DNA of 12,155 nucleotides from Chloroflexota bacterium (GCA_026707335.1 JAPOXB010000061.1:1-12155), one strand, 5' to 3'. Numbered from the stretch's first letter, positions 1 to 7,692 are shown. Notes: generated from the sequence alone by a model not told the origin. Numbers and translations: made by a program.

Positions 1-48
1 CGCGACGCGCTGGGCGTCGCCGCCGGCGGCGATGGCCCCCCCGGCTGA
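1..48 (+). CDS. menF: C-terminal tail of upstream gene, probably isochorismate synthase (partial)
   Basis: An open frame enters from the left edge and ends at TGA 46-48, giving a 15-residue tail that begins RDALGVAAGG. It overlaps the start of menD by 17 bases. The tail alone carries no diagnostic motif. The menF identity is inferred from position only: isochorismate synthase commonly precedes menD, because its product isochorismate is the MenD substrate. The Arg/Leu-Gly ending also resembles the usual end of the chorismate-binding domain. It could be another gene or chance open frame. Confidence 0.45.
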   Translation, partial: RDALGVAAGGDGPPG

Positions 49-1777
49 CCACCCGGCGGGCGCGGCCGAGCGCGCGCTGGGGCTCTTCGCGGCGGCGCTG
101 GCCGACGGGCTCGTCGCGGGGGGCGTGCGCGACGTCTGCCTCTGCCCCGGCTCCCGCTCGACGCCGGTCGCGGTGGCGGTGCAGCGCCATCCCGCGCTCC
201 GCACCTGGATCCACCTCGACGAACGCTCCTGCGCCTACTTCGCGCTGGGGCTGGCGCAGGCGCGGCAGGCGCCCGTCGCGCTGCTCTGCACGTCGGGCAC
301 GGCGGCGCTCAACTTCGCGCCGGCCGTCGCGGAGGCGGCCACGGCCGGGCTGCCCCTGGTCGTCCTGACCGCCGACCGGCCGCCGGAGCTGCGCGGCGTC
401 GGGGCGAACCAGACCGTCGACCAGCTGCGCCCCTACGGCGGCCACGCCAAGGCCTTCGCCGAGCTGCCCCTGCCCGTCGCCGGCGACGCGGCCGCCGGCG
501 CGGCCCGGCACTGGGGCCGGCGCGCCCCCGTCCTCGCGACGGCCGCGCCCGCCGGGCCGGTGCAGCTCAACCTGCCCTTCCGCGAGCCGCTCATCCCCGA
601 CCTGCCGGCCCCGGCCGTTCTGACGCCCGACCGCGAGGGGCCGCCGCCCCGCGTCGAGCCCGCCCCCGGCGACGTCGGCGCCTTGGCCTCGCTGGTGGGG
701 GAGCGGCGGCGCGGGCTGATCGTCGCGGGGCCGGGGCACGCGCCCGACGGCGTCCAGGCGATCACCGGCCTCGCCGCCGCGCTGGGCTACCCCATCCTGG
801 CCGACCCGCTCTCCCAGCTGCGTCGCGGCCCGCACGATCGCAGCCACGTCATCGCCGGCTACGACGCGATGCTGCGCGCCCCGGCCGGCCCCGATCTGCG
901 GCCGGAGGTCGTGCTGCGGGTGGGCCGCACGCCGACGTCGAAGGCGCTGGGCGCGTTCCTGGCGGGGCTCACGGACGCGGAGCAGGTCGTGATCGCCGAG
1001 CCGGGCCGCTGGAACGACCCCGACCTCGTCGCCACGCGCTCGATCGACGCCGACCCGACCGCGGTCTGCCGCCGTCTGCTGGAGGCGTTGGCGACGCTCG
1101 CTGGGCCGGACGCGGCCTGGCTGACCGCCTGGCGGGAGCGGGAGCGCCGCGCCTGCGCCGCCGTTGATGCGAGCTTGGCCGACGGGCTGACGGAGCCCGG
1201 CGCGATCCGCTCATTGATCGACGCGCTGCCGCCGGGCGCCGCGGTGGTCGCCGGCAACAGCATGCCGATCCGCGACCTGGACACGGTGCTGCGTCCCGGC
1301 CCCGAGCCGCTGCACGTCTACGGCAACCGCGGCGCGAGCGGCATCGACGGGGTGGTCTCGACGGCGCTGGGCATCGCGGCGGCGCGGCCGGGGAGCCCGC
1401 TGGCGCTCGTGCTGGGCGACCTCTCGGCCTACCACGACATGAACGGCCTGCTCGCCGTGCGGCGCTTCGGGCTGTCGGCGACGATCGTCGTGCTCAACAA
1501 CGACGGCGGCGGCATCTTCTCGATGCTGCCCCAGGCGAGTCGCGTGCCCGAGTTCGAGCCGCTGTTCGGCACGCCGCACGGCCTGCGCTTCGAGCACGCC
1601 GCGGCGCAGTACGGCCTCGGCTACGCGCGCCCCGCCACGCCCCAGGCCTACCGCGAGGCGCTGGCCGACTCGCTGGCTCGCGACGGCGCGCAGTTGATCG
1701 AGGTGACCACCGAGCGCGCCGCCAACGCGGCCCTGCACGAGGCGATGTGGGGCCGGGTGCGGGACGCGCTGGCATGA
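32..1777 (+). CDS. menD: MenD, 2-succinyl-5-enolpyruvyl-6-hydroxy-3-cyclohexene-1-carboxylate synthase
   Basis: This thiamine-diphosphate enzyme of menaquinone synthesis decarboxylates 2-oxoglutarate and adds the succinyl semialdehyde unit to isochorismate, in the cytoplasm. At 581 aa the length is normal. The N-terminal domain has CPGSRSTP (38-45) and LDERSCAYFALG (62-73), whose Glu64 is the cofactor-activating glutamate. TADRPPELRG...ANQ (113-127) supplies Arg116 and Gln127. The C-terminal domain has NSMPIR (409-414), GNRGASGID (431-439) and the ThDP/metal motif from GDLSAYHD (462) to LNND (488-491). By eye, Arg116, Gln127, Arg414, Arg433, Ile438, Asp463 and Asn490 match E. coli substrate, cofactor and metal residues. 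No clear Shine-Dalgarno precedes ATG 32, which lies inside the preceding gene, so coupling is likely. Its stop overlaps the menH start. Confidence 0.96.
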   Translation: MAPPADHPAGAAERALGLFAAALADGLVAGGVRDVCLCPGSRSTPVAVAVQRHPALRTWIHLDERSCAYFALGLAQARQAPVALLCTSGTAALNFAPAVAEAATAGLPLVVLTADRPPELRGVGANQTVDQLRPYGGHAKAFAELPLPVAGDAAAGAARHWGRRAPVLATAAPAGPVQLNLPFREPLIPDLPAPAVLTPDREGPPPRVEPAPGDVGALASLVGERRRGLIVAGPGHAPDGVQAITGLAAALGYPILADPLSQLRRGPHDRSHVIAGYDAMLRAPAGPDLRPEVVLRVGRTPTSKALGAFLAGLTDAEQVVIAEPGRWNDPDLVATRSIDADPTAVCRRLLEALATLAGPDAAWLTAWRERERRACAAVDASLADGLTEPGAIRSLIDALPPGAAVVAGNSMPIRDLDTVLRPGPEPLHVYGNRGASGIDGVVSTALGIAAARPGSPLALVLGDLSAYHDMNGLLAVRRFGLSATIVVLNNDGGGIFSMLPQASRVPEFEPLFGTPHGLRFEHAAAQYGLGYARPATPQAYREALADSLARDGAQLIEVTTERAANAALHEAMWGRVRDALA

Positions 1778-2598
1778 CCGGGGCCCGTCCTGCTTCGTGG
1801 CTCCACATCGAGGATTCGGGCGAGGAGTCGGGCAAGGGCCGGCCGCTGCTGCTGTTGCACGGCTTCACGGGGAGCGCCGCCACCTGGCGCCCCTTCCGCG
1901 ACGCCTGGCCGAGCACGCGGCAGTTGGCCGCCGACCTGCCGGGGCACGGACGCTCCCTCGCGCCGCCGGACCGGCCCCGTCCCCACGACATCGACGGCAC
2001 GATCGATGCGCTGCTGGCGGCGATGGACGATCGCGGCGCCGGCGGGTTCGCGCTGCTGGGGTACTCGATGGGGGGGCGCATCGCGCTGCGGCTCGCCCTG
2101 CGGGCGCCGGAGCGCGTGGCGTCGCTGATCGTCGTCAGCGCGTCCCCCGGCATCGCCGACGCCGCCGCACGGGCGCGCCGCCTGACGTCCGACCGCGCCC
2201 TGGCCGACCGGATCGAGCGGGAGGGCGTGCCGGCGTTCGTCGACTATTGGCAGTCGCTGCCGCTGTGGGAGAGCCAGCGGCGGCTGCCGCCCGCGGCGCG
2301 CGAGGCCCTGCGCGCGCAGCGCCTGCGCAACGACGCGGCCGGCCTCGCCGCCAGCCTGCGCGCCGCCGGGGCGGGCGCCGACCCGCCGCTGCTCGACGCG
2401 CTCGCCGGGCTGCGCTGCCCGGCGCTTTTGATCGCCGGTGCGCTCGACCCGGCGTATTGCGATCATGCGGCGGCGATGGGGGCCCGCCTGCCGGACGGCC
2501 GGGTCGCCATCGTGCCGGGCGCCGGCCACGCCGTGCACCTGGAGCAGCCCGATCGCTTCCGCGCGCTGGTCGCCGGGTTCCTGGCCGAGACCGGCTAA
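1774..2598 (+). CDS. menH: MenH, SHCHC synthase (alpha/beta hydrolase fold)
   Basis: MenH eliminates pyruvate from the MenD product to give 2-succinyl-6-hydroxy-2,4-cyclohexadiene-1-carboxylate, the next menaquinone step. The 274-aa protein has the family's fold marks: LLLLHGFTGSAATW (25-38), DLPGHGRS (54-61), the nucleophile elbow GYSMGG with Ser98, SASPGI (122-127), FVDYWQ (155-160), LIAGALD with Asp225, and GAGHAVHLEQPDRF with His252. The Ser-Asp-His triad is therefore complete, and ASPGI plus VDYW favour MenH over other hydrolases. I chose ATG 1774 because it forms an ATGA overlap with the menD stop. A longer version from ATG 1747 would only add nine residues inside menD. No hairpin terminator follows. 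Confidence 0.93.
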   Translation: MTGARPASWLHIEDSGEESGKGRPLLLLHGFTGSAATWRPFRDAWPSTRQLAADLPGHGRSLAPPDRPRPHDIDGTIDALLAAMDDRGAGGFALLGYSMGGRIALRLALRAPERVASLIVVSASPGIADAAARARRLTSDRALADRIEREGVPAFVDYWQSLPLWESQRRLPPAAREALRAQRLRNDAAGLAASLRAAGAGADPPLLDALAGLRCPALLIAGALDPAYCDHAAAMGARLPDGRVAIVPGAGHAVHLEQPDRFRALVAGFLAETG

Positions 2599-2623
2599 GC
2601 GGGCCTGATCATCCGTCGGTCTG

Positions 2624-2651
2624 GCGACAGAGCCCTGCCGCGATGTACGGT
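2624..2651 (+). promoter_or_regulatory. Possible promoter of the kelch gene
   Basis: GCGACA (2624-2629, four of six matches to TTGACA) and TACGGT (2646-2651, a TAnnnT -10 type) are separated by 16 bases. Transcription would start near 2658, about 20 bases ahead of the ATG. The match is weak and the host's promoter consensus is unknown; read-through from menDH is the alternative. Confidence 0.25.
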
Positions 2652-2680
2652 CGGGCTGGGTCGGCGGCGCGGGATGCGTG

Positions 2681-4357
2681 ATGTTCCTGCACCGCCCATC
2701 GGGACGCGGCGCCGGGCGGGCGCTGATCGGCGCCGCGTTGCTCTGCGCCGCGCTGCTGGCCGGGGCGCTGGCGCCCACGCGGCCGGCCGGCGGCCAGGAG
2801 CCGTCGCGCTTCGAGCCGCTGCCCGACCTGCTAACCGCGCGCTCCTTCCATCGGGCCACGGCCCTGCCCGACGGCCGCGTGCTGATCAGCGGCGGCCAGA
2901 CGGGCCCGACCGAGCACACCGCCACCGCCGAGCTGTACCTGCCCGACGCCGGCCGCTTCGAGGAGGCGGCCGCGATGAGCGGGCCCCGCGGCGGTCACAG
3001 CGCCACGCTGCTGGCCGACGGCACAGTGCTGGTCGCCGGGGGCGTCGGCCGGCCCGACCAGCCGACCGACGCGGCGGAGCGCTTCGACCCCGCGCGCGGG
3101 ATCTTCGTGCCGGCCAGACCGCTGCTCGACGCGCGGACGCAGCACACCGCGACGCTGCTGGCCGACGGCCGCGTGCTCGTCGCCGGGGGGATCAGCGGCG
3201 GCGCTGGGTCGGAACTCGACTCCGCCGAGATCTACGATCCGGCCCGCGGTCAATTCATCGCGACCGGCGCGATGCGGGTCGGTCGCGCCGGGCACAGCGC
3301 CAGCCTGCTGCCCGACGGCCGCGTCTTGATCGCCGGCGGCGCCGGCCCCGACGGCGGTTTCGCGCCGGCGGAGATCTACGACCCCGCCACCCGCAGGTTC
3401 ACGGCCGCCGGGGCGATGGTCGTGCCGCGCAGCGAGCACGCGGCCGTCGCGCTGGCCGACGGCCGTGTGCTGATCAGCGGCGGCCGGGGCGCGAACGCGC
3501 CCTACCTGGCCGCCGTGGAGGTCTACGACCCGGCGACCGACATGTTCACGGCGCTCGCGCCGCTCAACCGGGCGCGCCGCGGGCACAGCGTCACGCTGAT
3601 GTCCGGCGGCGGCCTCCTCGTGGTCGGGGGGCTCGACGCGCCCGCCCTGGACGAGGCGGGGGCGGAACGCTACCTGCCCGAGGCCGGCGGCCGGGCCGAC
3701 TTCCTGTCGGCCGTCGCCGTCGTGCGCAGCTTCCACAGCGCCACCCGCCTGCCCGACGGTCGCGTGCTAATCGCCGGCGGGGAGGGACCGCTCGCGGGCG
3801 GGTCGGCGGAGCGCTTCACGCCCGCGCCGCCGCCGCCGCGCGAGGTCGCGCTGCTGGTCGGCTGGAACCTGATCACCTGGACCGGCTACGACACGCCGAT
3901 CGCGCCGGCGCTGGTGGCGGTTCCCGCCGTCGGCGCCGTCTTCGCCTGGGACGCCGCGGCGGGCCGCTTCCTGAGCTACCGGCGCGGCATCCCGGCGGGG
4001 CACAACAGCCTGACGACGCTGCGCCCCGGCGAGGGCCTGTGGGTGCTCGCCCGGCAGCCCGCGATCTGGCGCATGCCGGGCCTGGGCCGCGAGCGCACGG
4101 TGTCACTCGCGCCGGGCTTCAACCTGGTCGGCTGGACCGGTCCCGACGGCGTCCCCCTGGCGCGGATCGCGCAGGCGATCGGCCCGGCGGTCGACGCGAT
4201 CTGGCTCTACGACCCGCTGGCGGCGCGGTTCCTCGTCTTCCGGCCGGGAGCGCCGCCGGCGGCCAACACCGCCTCGACGATCAACCACGGCGCCGGGCTC
4301 TGGCTCGTGCTGCGGAACGCCGCAACCTGGCCGCAGCCGGCGGCGGGCTTCCGCTAG
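2681..4357 (+). CDS. Secreted seven-repeat kelch beta-propeller protein with tandem C-terminal GWN/WTG repeats
   Basis: The 558-aa protein is predicted to be exported. Basic residues are followed by a hydrophobic core (about 14-31, rich in Ala and Leu) and a likely cleavage zone around 36-40. Seven kelch/galactose-oxidase-like repeats follow, anchored at 54-72, 103-121, 152-170, 202-220, 250-268, 300-317 and 349-367. Each has the form RxxHsAtlLpDGRVLIxGG, with an AExYDPAtgxF strand between anchors and a 48-50 residue period: one closed seven-bladed propeller. After a proline linker (381-386) come two related modules, about 393-463 and 479-550. Each opens GWN/GFN-L-x-x-WTG and ends GLW-(V/L)-x...(A/T)W. 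No copper-oxidase site is evident, so a binding or surface role is more likely than catalysis. ATG 2681 was chosen; GTG 2678 immediately before is equally possible. No clear ribosome site is seen. The function is unknown. Confidence 0.88.
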   Translation: MFLHRPSGRGAGRALIGAALLCAALLAGALAPTRPAGGQEPSRFEPLPDLLTARSFHRATALPDGRVLISGGQTGPTEHTATAELYLPDAGRFEEAAAMSGPRGGHSATLLADGTVLVAGGVGRPDQPTDAAERFDPARGIFVPARPLLDARTQHTATLLADGRVLVAGGISGGAGSELDSAEIYDPARGQFIATGAMRVGRAGHSASLLPDGRVLIAGGAGPDGGFAPAEIYDPATRRFTAAGAMVVPRSEHAAVALADGRVLISGGRGANAPYLAAVEVYDPATDMFTALAPLNRARRGHSVTLMSGGGLLVVGGLDAPALDEAGAERYLPEAGGRADFLSAVAVVRSFHSATRLPDGRVLIAGGEGPLAGGSAERFTPAPPPPREVALLVGWNLITWTGYDTPIAPALVAVPAVGAVFAWDAAAGRFLSYRRGIPAGHNSLTTLRPGEGLWVLARQPAIWRMPGLGRERTVSLAPGFNLVGWTGPDGVPLARIAQAIGPAVDAIWLYDPLAARFLVFRPGAPPAANTASTINHGAGLWLVLRNAATWPQPAAGFR

Positions 4358-5658
4358 CGCTCGACCTCCAGGGGCAGGGTGCGCAGGCCGCGCAGCACGA
4401 CGTTGTCCTTGAAGCGCGGCGTCGCCTCGACGAGCCGGATCTCGCGGAAGTGCCGGGCCAGCGCGGCCAGCGCGATGCGCCCCTCGAGCCGGGCCAGCGG
4501 CGCGCCCAGGCAGTGGTGGATGCCGCGCCCGAAGGCGACGTGCGGCTGTCCCTCGCGCGTGATGTCGAGCGCGTCCGCGTGCTCGTAGGCTTGGCCGTCG
4601 CGGTTGGCCGAGCCGATCAGCAGGATCAGCGGCTGGCCGCGCTTGAGCTGCTTGCCCTCGAGCTCCATGTCCTCCAGGACCGTGCGGCCGTCGGTCTGCA
4701 CCGGCCCGTCGTAGCGCAGCAACTCCTCCACGGCGCCCGCCGCGAGGTCGGGGTTCTCCTGCAGCCGGCGCAGCTGATCGGGGTGGCGCAGCAGGGCCAG
4801 CATGCCGTTGCCGATCAGGTTGGTGGTCGTCTCGTTGCCGGCGGCGAGCAGCAGGCGCAGCATCGAGAGCATCTCGTCCATCGAGAGCTTGCTGCCCTCC
4901 TCCTCGGCGGCGATGAGGCGCGTGATCATGTCGTCCTGCGGGTCCGCGCGGCGCTGCTCGATGATCACGCGGAAGTAGTCGCTCAACTCCGCGGCGGCGA
5001 CCAGCGCGGCCTCCATCTCGGCCGGCGTGATCGTCGGCTCGAGGATGCGCGCCACCCGCTCCGACCAATGCTGGAAGCGCTCCCGGTCCTCGGGCGGCAC
5101 GCCGATCATCTCGGCGATGATCGTGATCGGCAGCGGGTGCGCGAGGCGCTCCATGAGGTCGAAGGGCTCGTTCTCCGGGACCTGTGACAGCGCCTCGTCG
5201 ACGATCTGCTCGATGTGCGGCTCCAGGTTGGCGATGGCGCGCGGGGTGAAGGCCCGCGAGACCAGCGCGCGCAGGCGGGTGTGGTCGGGCGGGTCGATGA
5301 CGAGCAGGCTGCGGCCCTCGGGGAAGGGCGGCGTGTAGGGCGGCGCGGCGCCGCCGGCGCGCCGCTCGTCGGAGCCGAAGCGCTTGTGATCGCGCAGCAT
5401 CGAGTCGACGTGCTCGAAGCGGGAGATCACCCAGCCGTGGGTGAGTTCGCTCCAGTGCACCGGATCCTTGGTCCGCAGCGTCTCGTAGGTGGGATACGGG
5501 TCCTGCTGGAACTCGTCGTTCAGCGGCGGGTACATCGCGCCCGACCGCACCCGCTCCTTGAACAGCAGCCCCCGCATCGCGACGGGCTTGATGAACTTCT
5601 TGGCCGATTCGCCCAGCAGGCCGAACTGCAGGCCGCGCGAACGCTGCACTATCGACAT
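4354..5658 (-). CDS. Cytochrome P450 (bacterial soluble class)
   Basis: This is a haem-thiolate monooxygenase of 434 aa without a membrane anchor. Motifs in order: DPYPTYETLR (53-62); DPPDHTRLR (122-130), whose His126 and Arg130 form the C-helix HxxxR; the oxygen-activating I-helix AGNETT (273-278); the K-helix ExxR in EELLR (311-315); and the haem loop FGRGIHHCLG (376-385) with Cys383 as the iron ligand. It resembles the CYP107-like bacterial group, but the substrate cannot be read. The N-terminal stretch of about 45 residues before DPYPTYE is longer than usual, yet GGAGGG at 5669-5664 supports this start over internal Met28 or Met42. No ferredoxin or ferredoxin reductase lies nearby, so electrons must come from elsewhere. 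Its stop overlaps the kelch stop tail to tail. Confidence 0.96.
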   Translation of the reverse strand: MSIVQRSRGLQFGLLGESAKKFIKPVAMRGLLFKERVRSGAMYPPLNDEFQQDPYPTYETLRTKDPVHWSELTHGWVISRFEHVDSMLRDHKRFGSDERRAGGAAPPYTPPFPEGRSLLVIDPPDHTRLRALVSRAFTPRAIANLEPHIEQIVDEALSQVPENEPFDLMERLAHPLPITIIAEMIGVPPEDRERFQHWSERVARILEPTITPAEMEAALVAAAELSDYFRVIIEQRRADPQDDMITRLIAAEEEGSKLSMDEMLSMLRLLLAAGNETTTNLIGNGMLALLRHPDQLRRLQENPDLAAGAVEELLRYDGPVQTDGRTVLEDMELEGKQLKRGQPLILLIGSANRDGQAYEHADALDITREGQPHVAFGRGIHHCLGAPLARLEGRIALAALARHFREIRLVEATPRFKDNVVLRGLRTLPLEVER

Positions 5659-5663
5659 CGACG

Positions 5664-5669
5664 CCCTCC
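5664..5669 (-). promoter_or_regulatory. Shine-Dalgarno site of the P450 gene
   Basis: On the minus strand this reads GGAGGG, five bases before ATG 5658. It decides the long P450 start in favour of the two internal methionines. Confidence 0.75.
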
Positions 5670-5713
5670 ATCACAAGCCGGTCCGGCGTCGGGCGCCGGG
5701 CGCGGCGGGATCG

Positions 5714-5726
5714 TGCTCCCAGCATA
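5714..5726 (-). promoter_or_regulatory. Possible -10 element upstream of the P450 gene
   Basis: The minus strand reads TATGCTGGGAGCA. TATGCT (5726-5721) fits a TAnnnT -10 hexamer, but no -35 is clear. Nearly the same 13-mer lies ahead of the YIP1-like gene at 7693-7705. The 217-base divergent spacer (5659-5875) shows nothing else I can name, and I found no good promoter for the crotonase gene. Confidence 0.3.
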
Positions 5727-5861
5727 GGCCGCGGCGCGTCGGCCCGCCGATTGTTGAGCCCGGGTCGCGGCGGGGGGGCCGGCGGCGCCGGATTGCCCCC
5801 GCCGGGCGCGGCGGCGATGATGGCCGCGCCCCCGCGGCGGGACGGGCTCGCCGGGGCGATC

Positions 5862-5868
5862 GGGGAGG
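5862..5868 (+). promoter_or_regulatory. Shine-Dalgarno site of the crotonase gene
   Basis: GGGGAGG lies seven bases before ATG 5876. This fixes the crotonase start there, rather than at the far upstream in-frame ATG 5489, which would run antisense through the P450 gene. Confidence 0.75.
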
Positions 5869-5875
5869 CCCCGCC

Positions 5876-6664
5876 ATGGACTACGAGACGCTGACCTACG
5901 AGCTGCGCGACCACGTCGCGCACATCACCCTGAACCGGCCCGAGGCGGCCAACGCGATCAACCTGCAGATGGCCATCGACCTGATGCAGGTCTCGCTCGC
6001 CACCAGCAGCGACCCGGACGTGCGGGCCATCCTGCTGACCGGATCGGGGCGCTTCTTCTGCGCCGGCGGCGACCTCAAGTCGTTCGCCGCGCAGGGCGAC
6101 GACCTGCCCGCACACATGAAGGAAGTGACGACCTTCCTGCACGGCGCGATCTCGCGCTTCACGCGCGGCGACGCGCCCCTGATCGCGGCGATCAACGGCG
6201 TCGCCGCCGGCGCGGGCATGAGCCTGGCCTGCAGCTGCGACATCGTGCTGGCGGCCGAGTCGGCCCGCTTCACGATGGCCTACACCAAGGCCGGCCTGAC
6301 GCCCGACGGCTCCTCGACCTACTTCCTGCCGCGCAAGGTGGGGCTCCGGCGCGCGCTGGAACTGACCCTGCTGAACCCGATGGTGGACGCCGCGCAGGCG
6401 CGGGAGTACGGCCTCGTCACGCGGGTCGTGCCCGACGACCGCCTGATGGCGGAGGCGACCGCCGCGGCCGGGGAGGTCGCGGCGGGCCCCACCGTCGCCC
6501 TGGGCGAGACGCGGCGGCTGTTCCACAGCGGTCTGGTGGAGACGCTGGAGACGCAGATGGAACTGGAGACGCAGGCCATCGCGCGCATGACGACCACCGC
6601 CGACGGGCGCGAGGGCGTGCAGGCCTTCCTGGAGAAGCGCGCGCCGACCTTCGCCGGCCGCTAG
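5876..6664 (+). CDS. Enoyl-CoA hydratase/isomerase family protein, PaaG-like
   Basis: A crotonase-fold protein of 262 aa, normal for single-domain members, acting on acyl-CoA thioesters in the cytoplasm. Visible marks: LNRPEAANAIN (19-29); CAGGDL (62-67) and NGVAAGAG (107-114), which build the oxyanion hole; and MAYTKAGLTPDGSSTYFLP (134-152). In the last, Asp144 sits where PaaG (ring 1,2-epoxyphenylacetyl-CoA isomerase) has its catalytic aspartate. The ending REGVQAFLEKRAPTF also matches that branch. By established family behaviour, PaaG-type enzymes shift double bonds or open epoxide-CoA rings, while hydratases need two glutamates; I do not see that glutamate pair. The exact substrate is unknown. 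No other acyl-CoA gene (ligase, thiolase, dehydrogenase) lies in the window. The start is set by the strong GGGGAGG. Confidence 0.92.
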   Translation: MDYETLTYELRDHVAHITLNRPEAANAINLQMAIDLMQVSLATSSDPDVRAILLTGSGRFFCAGGDLKSFAAQGDDLPAHMKEVTTFLHGAISRFTRGDAPLIAAINGVAAGAGMSLACSCDIVLAAESARFTMAYTKAGLTPDGSSTYFLPRKVGLRRALELTLLNPMVDAAQAREYGLVTRVVPDDRLMAEATAAAGEVAAGPTVALGETRRLFHSGLVETLETQMELETQAIARMTTTADGREGVQAFLEKRAPTFAGR

Positions 6665-6690
6665 CGCCGGGCCGGCAGGCCGGGCCGCGG

Positions 6691-7572
6691 CTACAGCGTC
6701 GCGTACCAGTCGGCGATGGCGCGGCCGATCGCGTCCGGCGAGTCCTCCTGCACGAAGTGGTTGCCCGGCACGGAGACCTCGGTCGTGTTGGGCCAGCCGC
6801 GCGCGAACTCCAGCTGCGCGCCGTTGAGGATGGCGCCCGGCTCGGCGTTGATCAGCAGCTTGGGCAGCGGGCTGCCGCTCAGCCAGTCGGCGTAGGCCTG
6901 CACGAGGGCGACCACGTCGGGCGGCTGCCCGCTGATGGGGATCTCGCGGGGCCAGGTGAGGGTGGGGCGGCGCGACTCGCCGGGCTCGGCGTAGGGCCGG
7001 CGGTAGACGGCCATCTCCTCCTCGCTCAGGTCGCGCAGCACGCTGCCCGGCAGCACCCGCTCGACGAAGACATTCTTCACCAGCACCATCTCCTCGCCGG
7101 CCTCCGAGCGGAAGCCCTGGAAGATGCGCCGCGCGGGCTCGGGCCACTCGTCCCAGGTCACGGGCCGCACGATCGACTCCATGTGCACGATCCCCTTCAT
7201 GCGCTCCGGATGCCGGCGGGCCCAGTCGAAGCCCAGCGCCGACCCCCAGTCGTGGATCACGAAAGTGACGTCGTCGCCCACGTCCATCGCCTCGAGCCAG
7301 GCGTCGAGGTAGCGCGCGTGATCGGCGAAGCGGTAGGAGCCGCCGGGGTTCTTGCCCGACTCGCCCATGCCGATCAGGTCGGGCGCGAGGCAGCGCCCCA
7401 GCGACGTGCAGTGCGGGATGATGTTGCGCCACAGGTACGACGACGTGGGGTTGCCGTGCAGGAAGATGATGCTGTCGCCGCGGCCCTCGTCGATGCAGAC
7501 CATGTCGCTGTCGAGCACGGGGATGCGGGTGCGGGCGAAGGGGTCGCGCGGGGAGATGGGGGCGTCGCTCAT
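6691..7572 (-). CDS. Haloalkane dehalogenase, subfamily II (LinB/DhaA type)
   Basis: An alpha/beta hydrolase of 293 aa that would hydrolyse carbon-halogen bonds of haloalkanes to an alcohol and halide, in the cytoplasm. All five hallmark residues of subfamily II appear in the expected order. They are halide-binding Asn41 in HGNPTSSYLWRN, nucleophile Asp108 and halide-binding Trp109 in VIHDWGSALG, acid Glu132 in VHMESI, and base His272 in NHFVQEDSPD. D108, W109, E132 and H272 fall at the numbers I recall for LinB. The cap region also carries the LinB-like runs FRSEAGEEMVL, NVFVE.VLPG and RRPTLTWPREIPI. GAGGAG six bases upstream supports ATG 7572; the longer frame from 7674 adds an unrelated Pro/Arg-rich leader. 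The natural substrate cannot be inferred, and many such enzymes are not linked to known pollutants. It stands alone, converging on the crotonase with 26 bases between stops. Confidence 0.95.
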   Translation of the reverse strand: MSDAPISPRDPFARTRIPVLDSDMVCIDEGRGDSIIFLHGNPTSSYLWRNIIPHCTSLGRCLAPDLIGMGESGKNPGGSYRFADHARYLDAWLEAMDVGDDVTFVIHDWGSALGFDWARRHPERMKGIVHMESIVRPVTWDEWPEPARRIFQGFRSEAGEEMVLVKNVFVERVLPGSVLRDLSEEEMAVYRRPYAEPGESRRPTLTWPREIPISGQPPDVVALVQAYADWLSGSPLPKLLINAEPGAILNGAQLEFARGWPNTTEVSVPGNHFVQEDSPDAIGRAIADWYATL

Positions 7573-7578
7573 GGGGGG

Positions 7579-7584
7579 CTCCTC
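7579..7584 (-). promoter_or_regulatory. Shine-Dalgarno site of the haloalkane dehalogenase gene
   Basis: The minus strand reads GAGGAG, six bases before ATG 7572. This selects that start over ATG 7674. Confidence 0.75.
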
Positions 7585-7692
7585 GTCGGCTGGCCGTCCC
7601 GGCGGGGCGGGACGTGGCGCCGGGCTGCCTACACGGTAGAGCGCGGTCGGTCGTGCTGCCGCGTCCCCATCCACAAACCGGGGACGGCGGTG

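Noticed and set aside
2674..5187. Long plus-strand frame of over 800 codons
   Set aside because: It is an out-of-frame shadow of the kelch gene continuing antisense through the P450 gene, giving Arg-rich sequence without any domain.
5489..5875. N-terminal extension of the crotonase frame upstream of ATG 5876
   Set aside because: It would run antisense into the P450 gene and the divergent promoter region, and has no crotonase similarity. GGGGAGG at 5862-5868 marks the real start.
6665..6690. G+C-rich inverted repeat between the convergent crotonase and dehalogenase genes
   Set aside because: Only four bases pair around a four-base loop (CCGG CAGG CCGG), with no T-run on either strand, so it is not a credible terminator.
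7573..7674. Longer dehalogenase start at ATG 7674
   Set aside because: The extra 34 residues are Pro/Arg/Ala-rich and absent from LinB/DhaA-type enzymes. GAGGAG sits correctly before ATG 7572.
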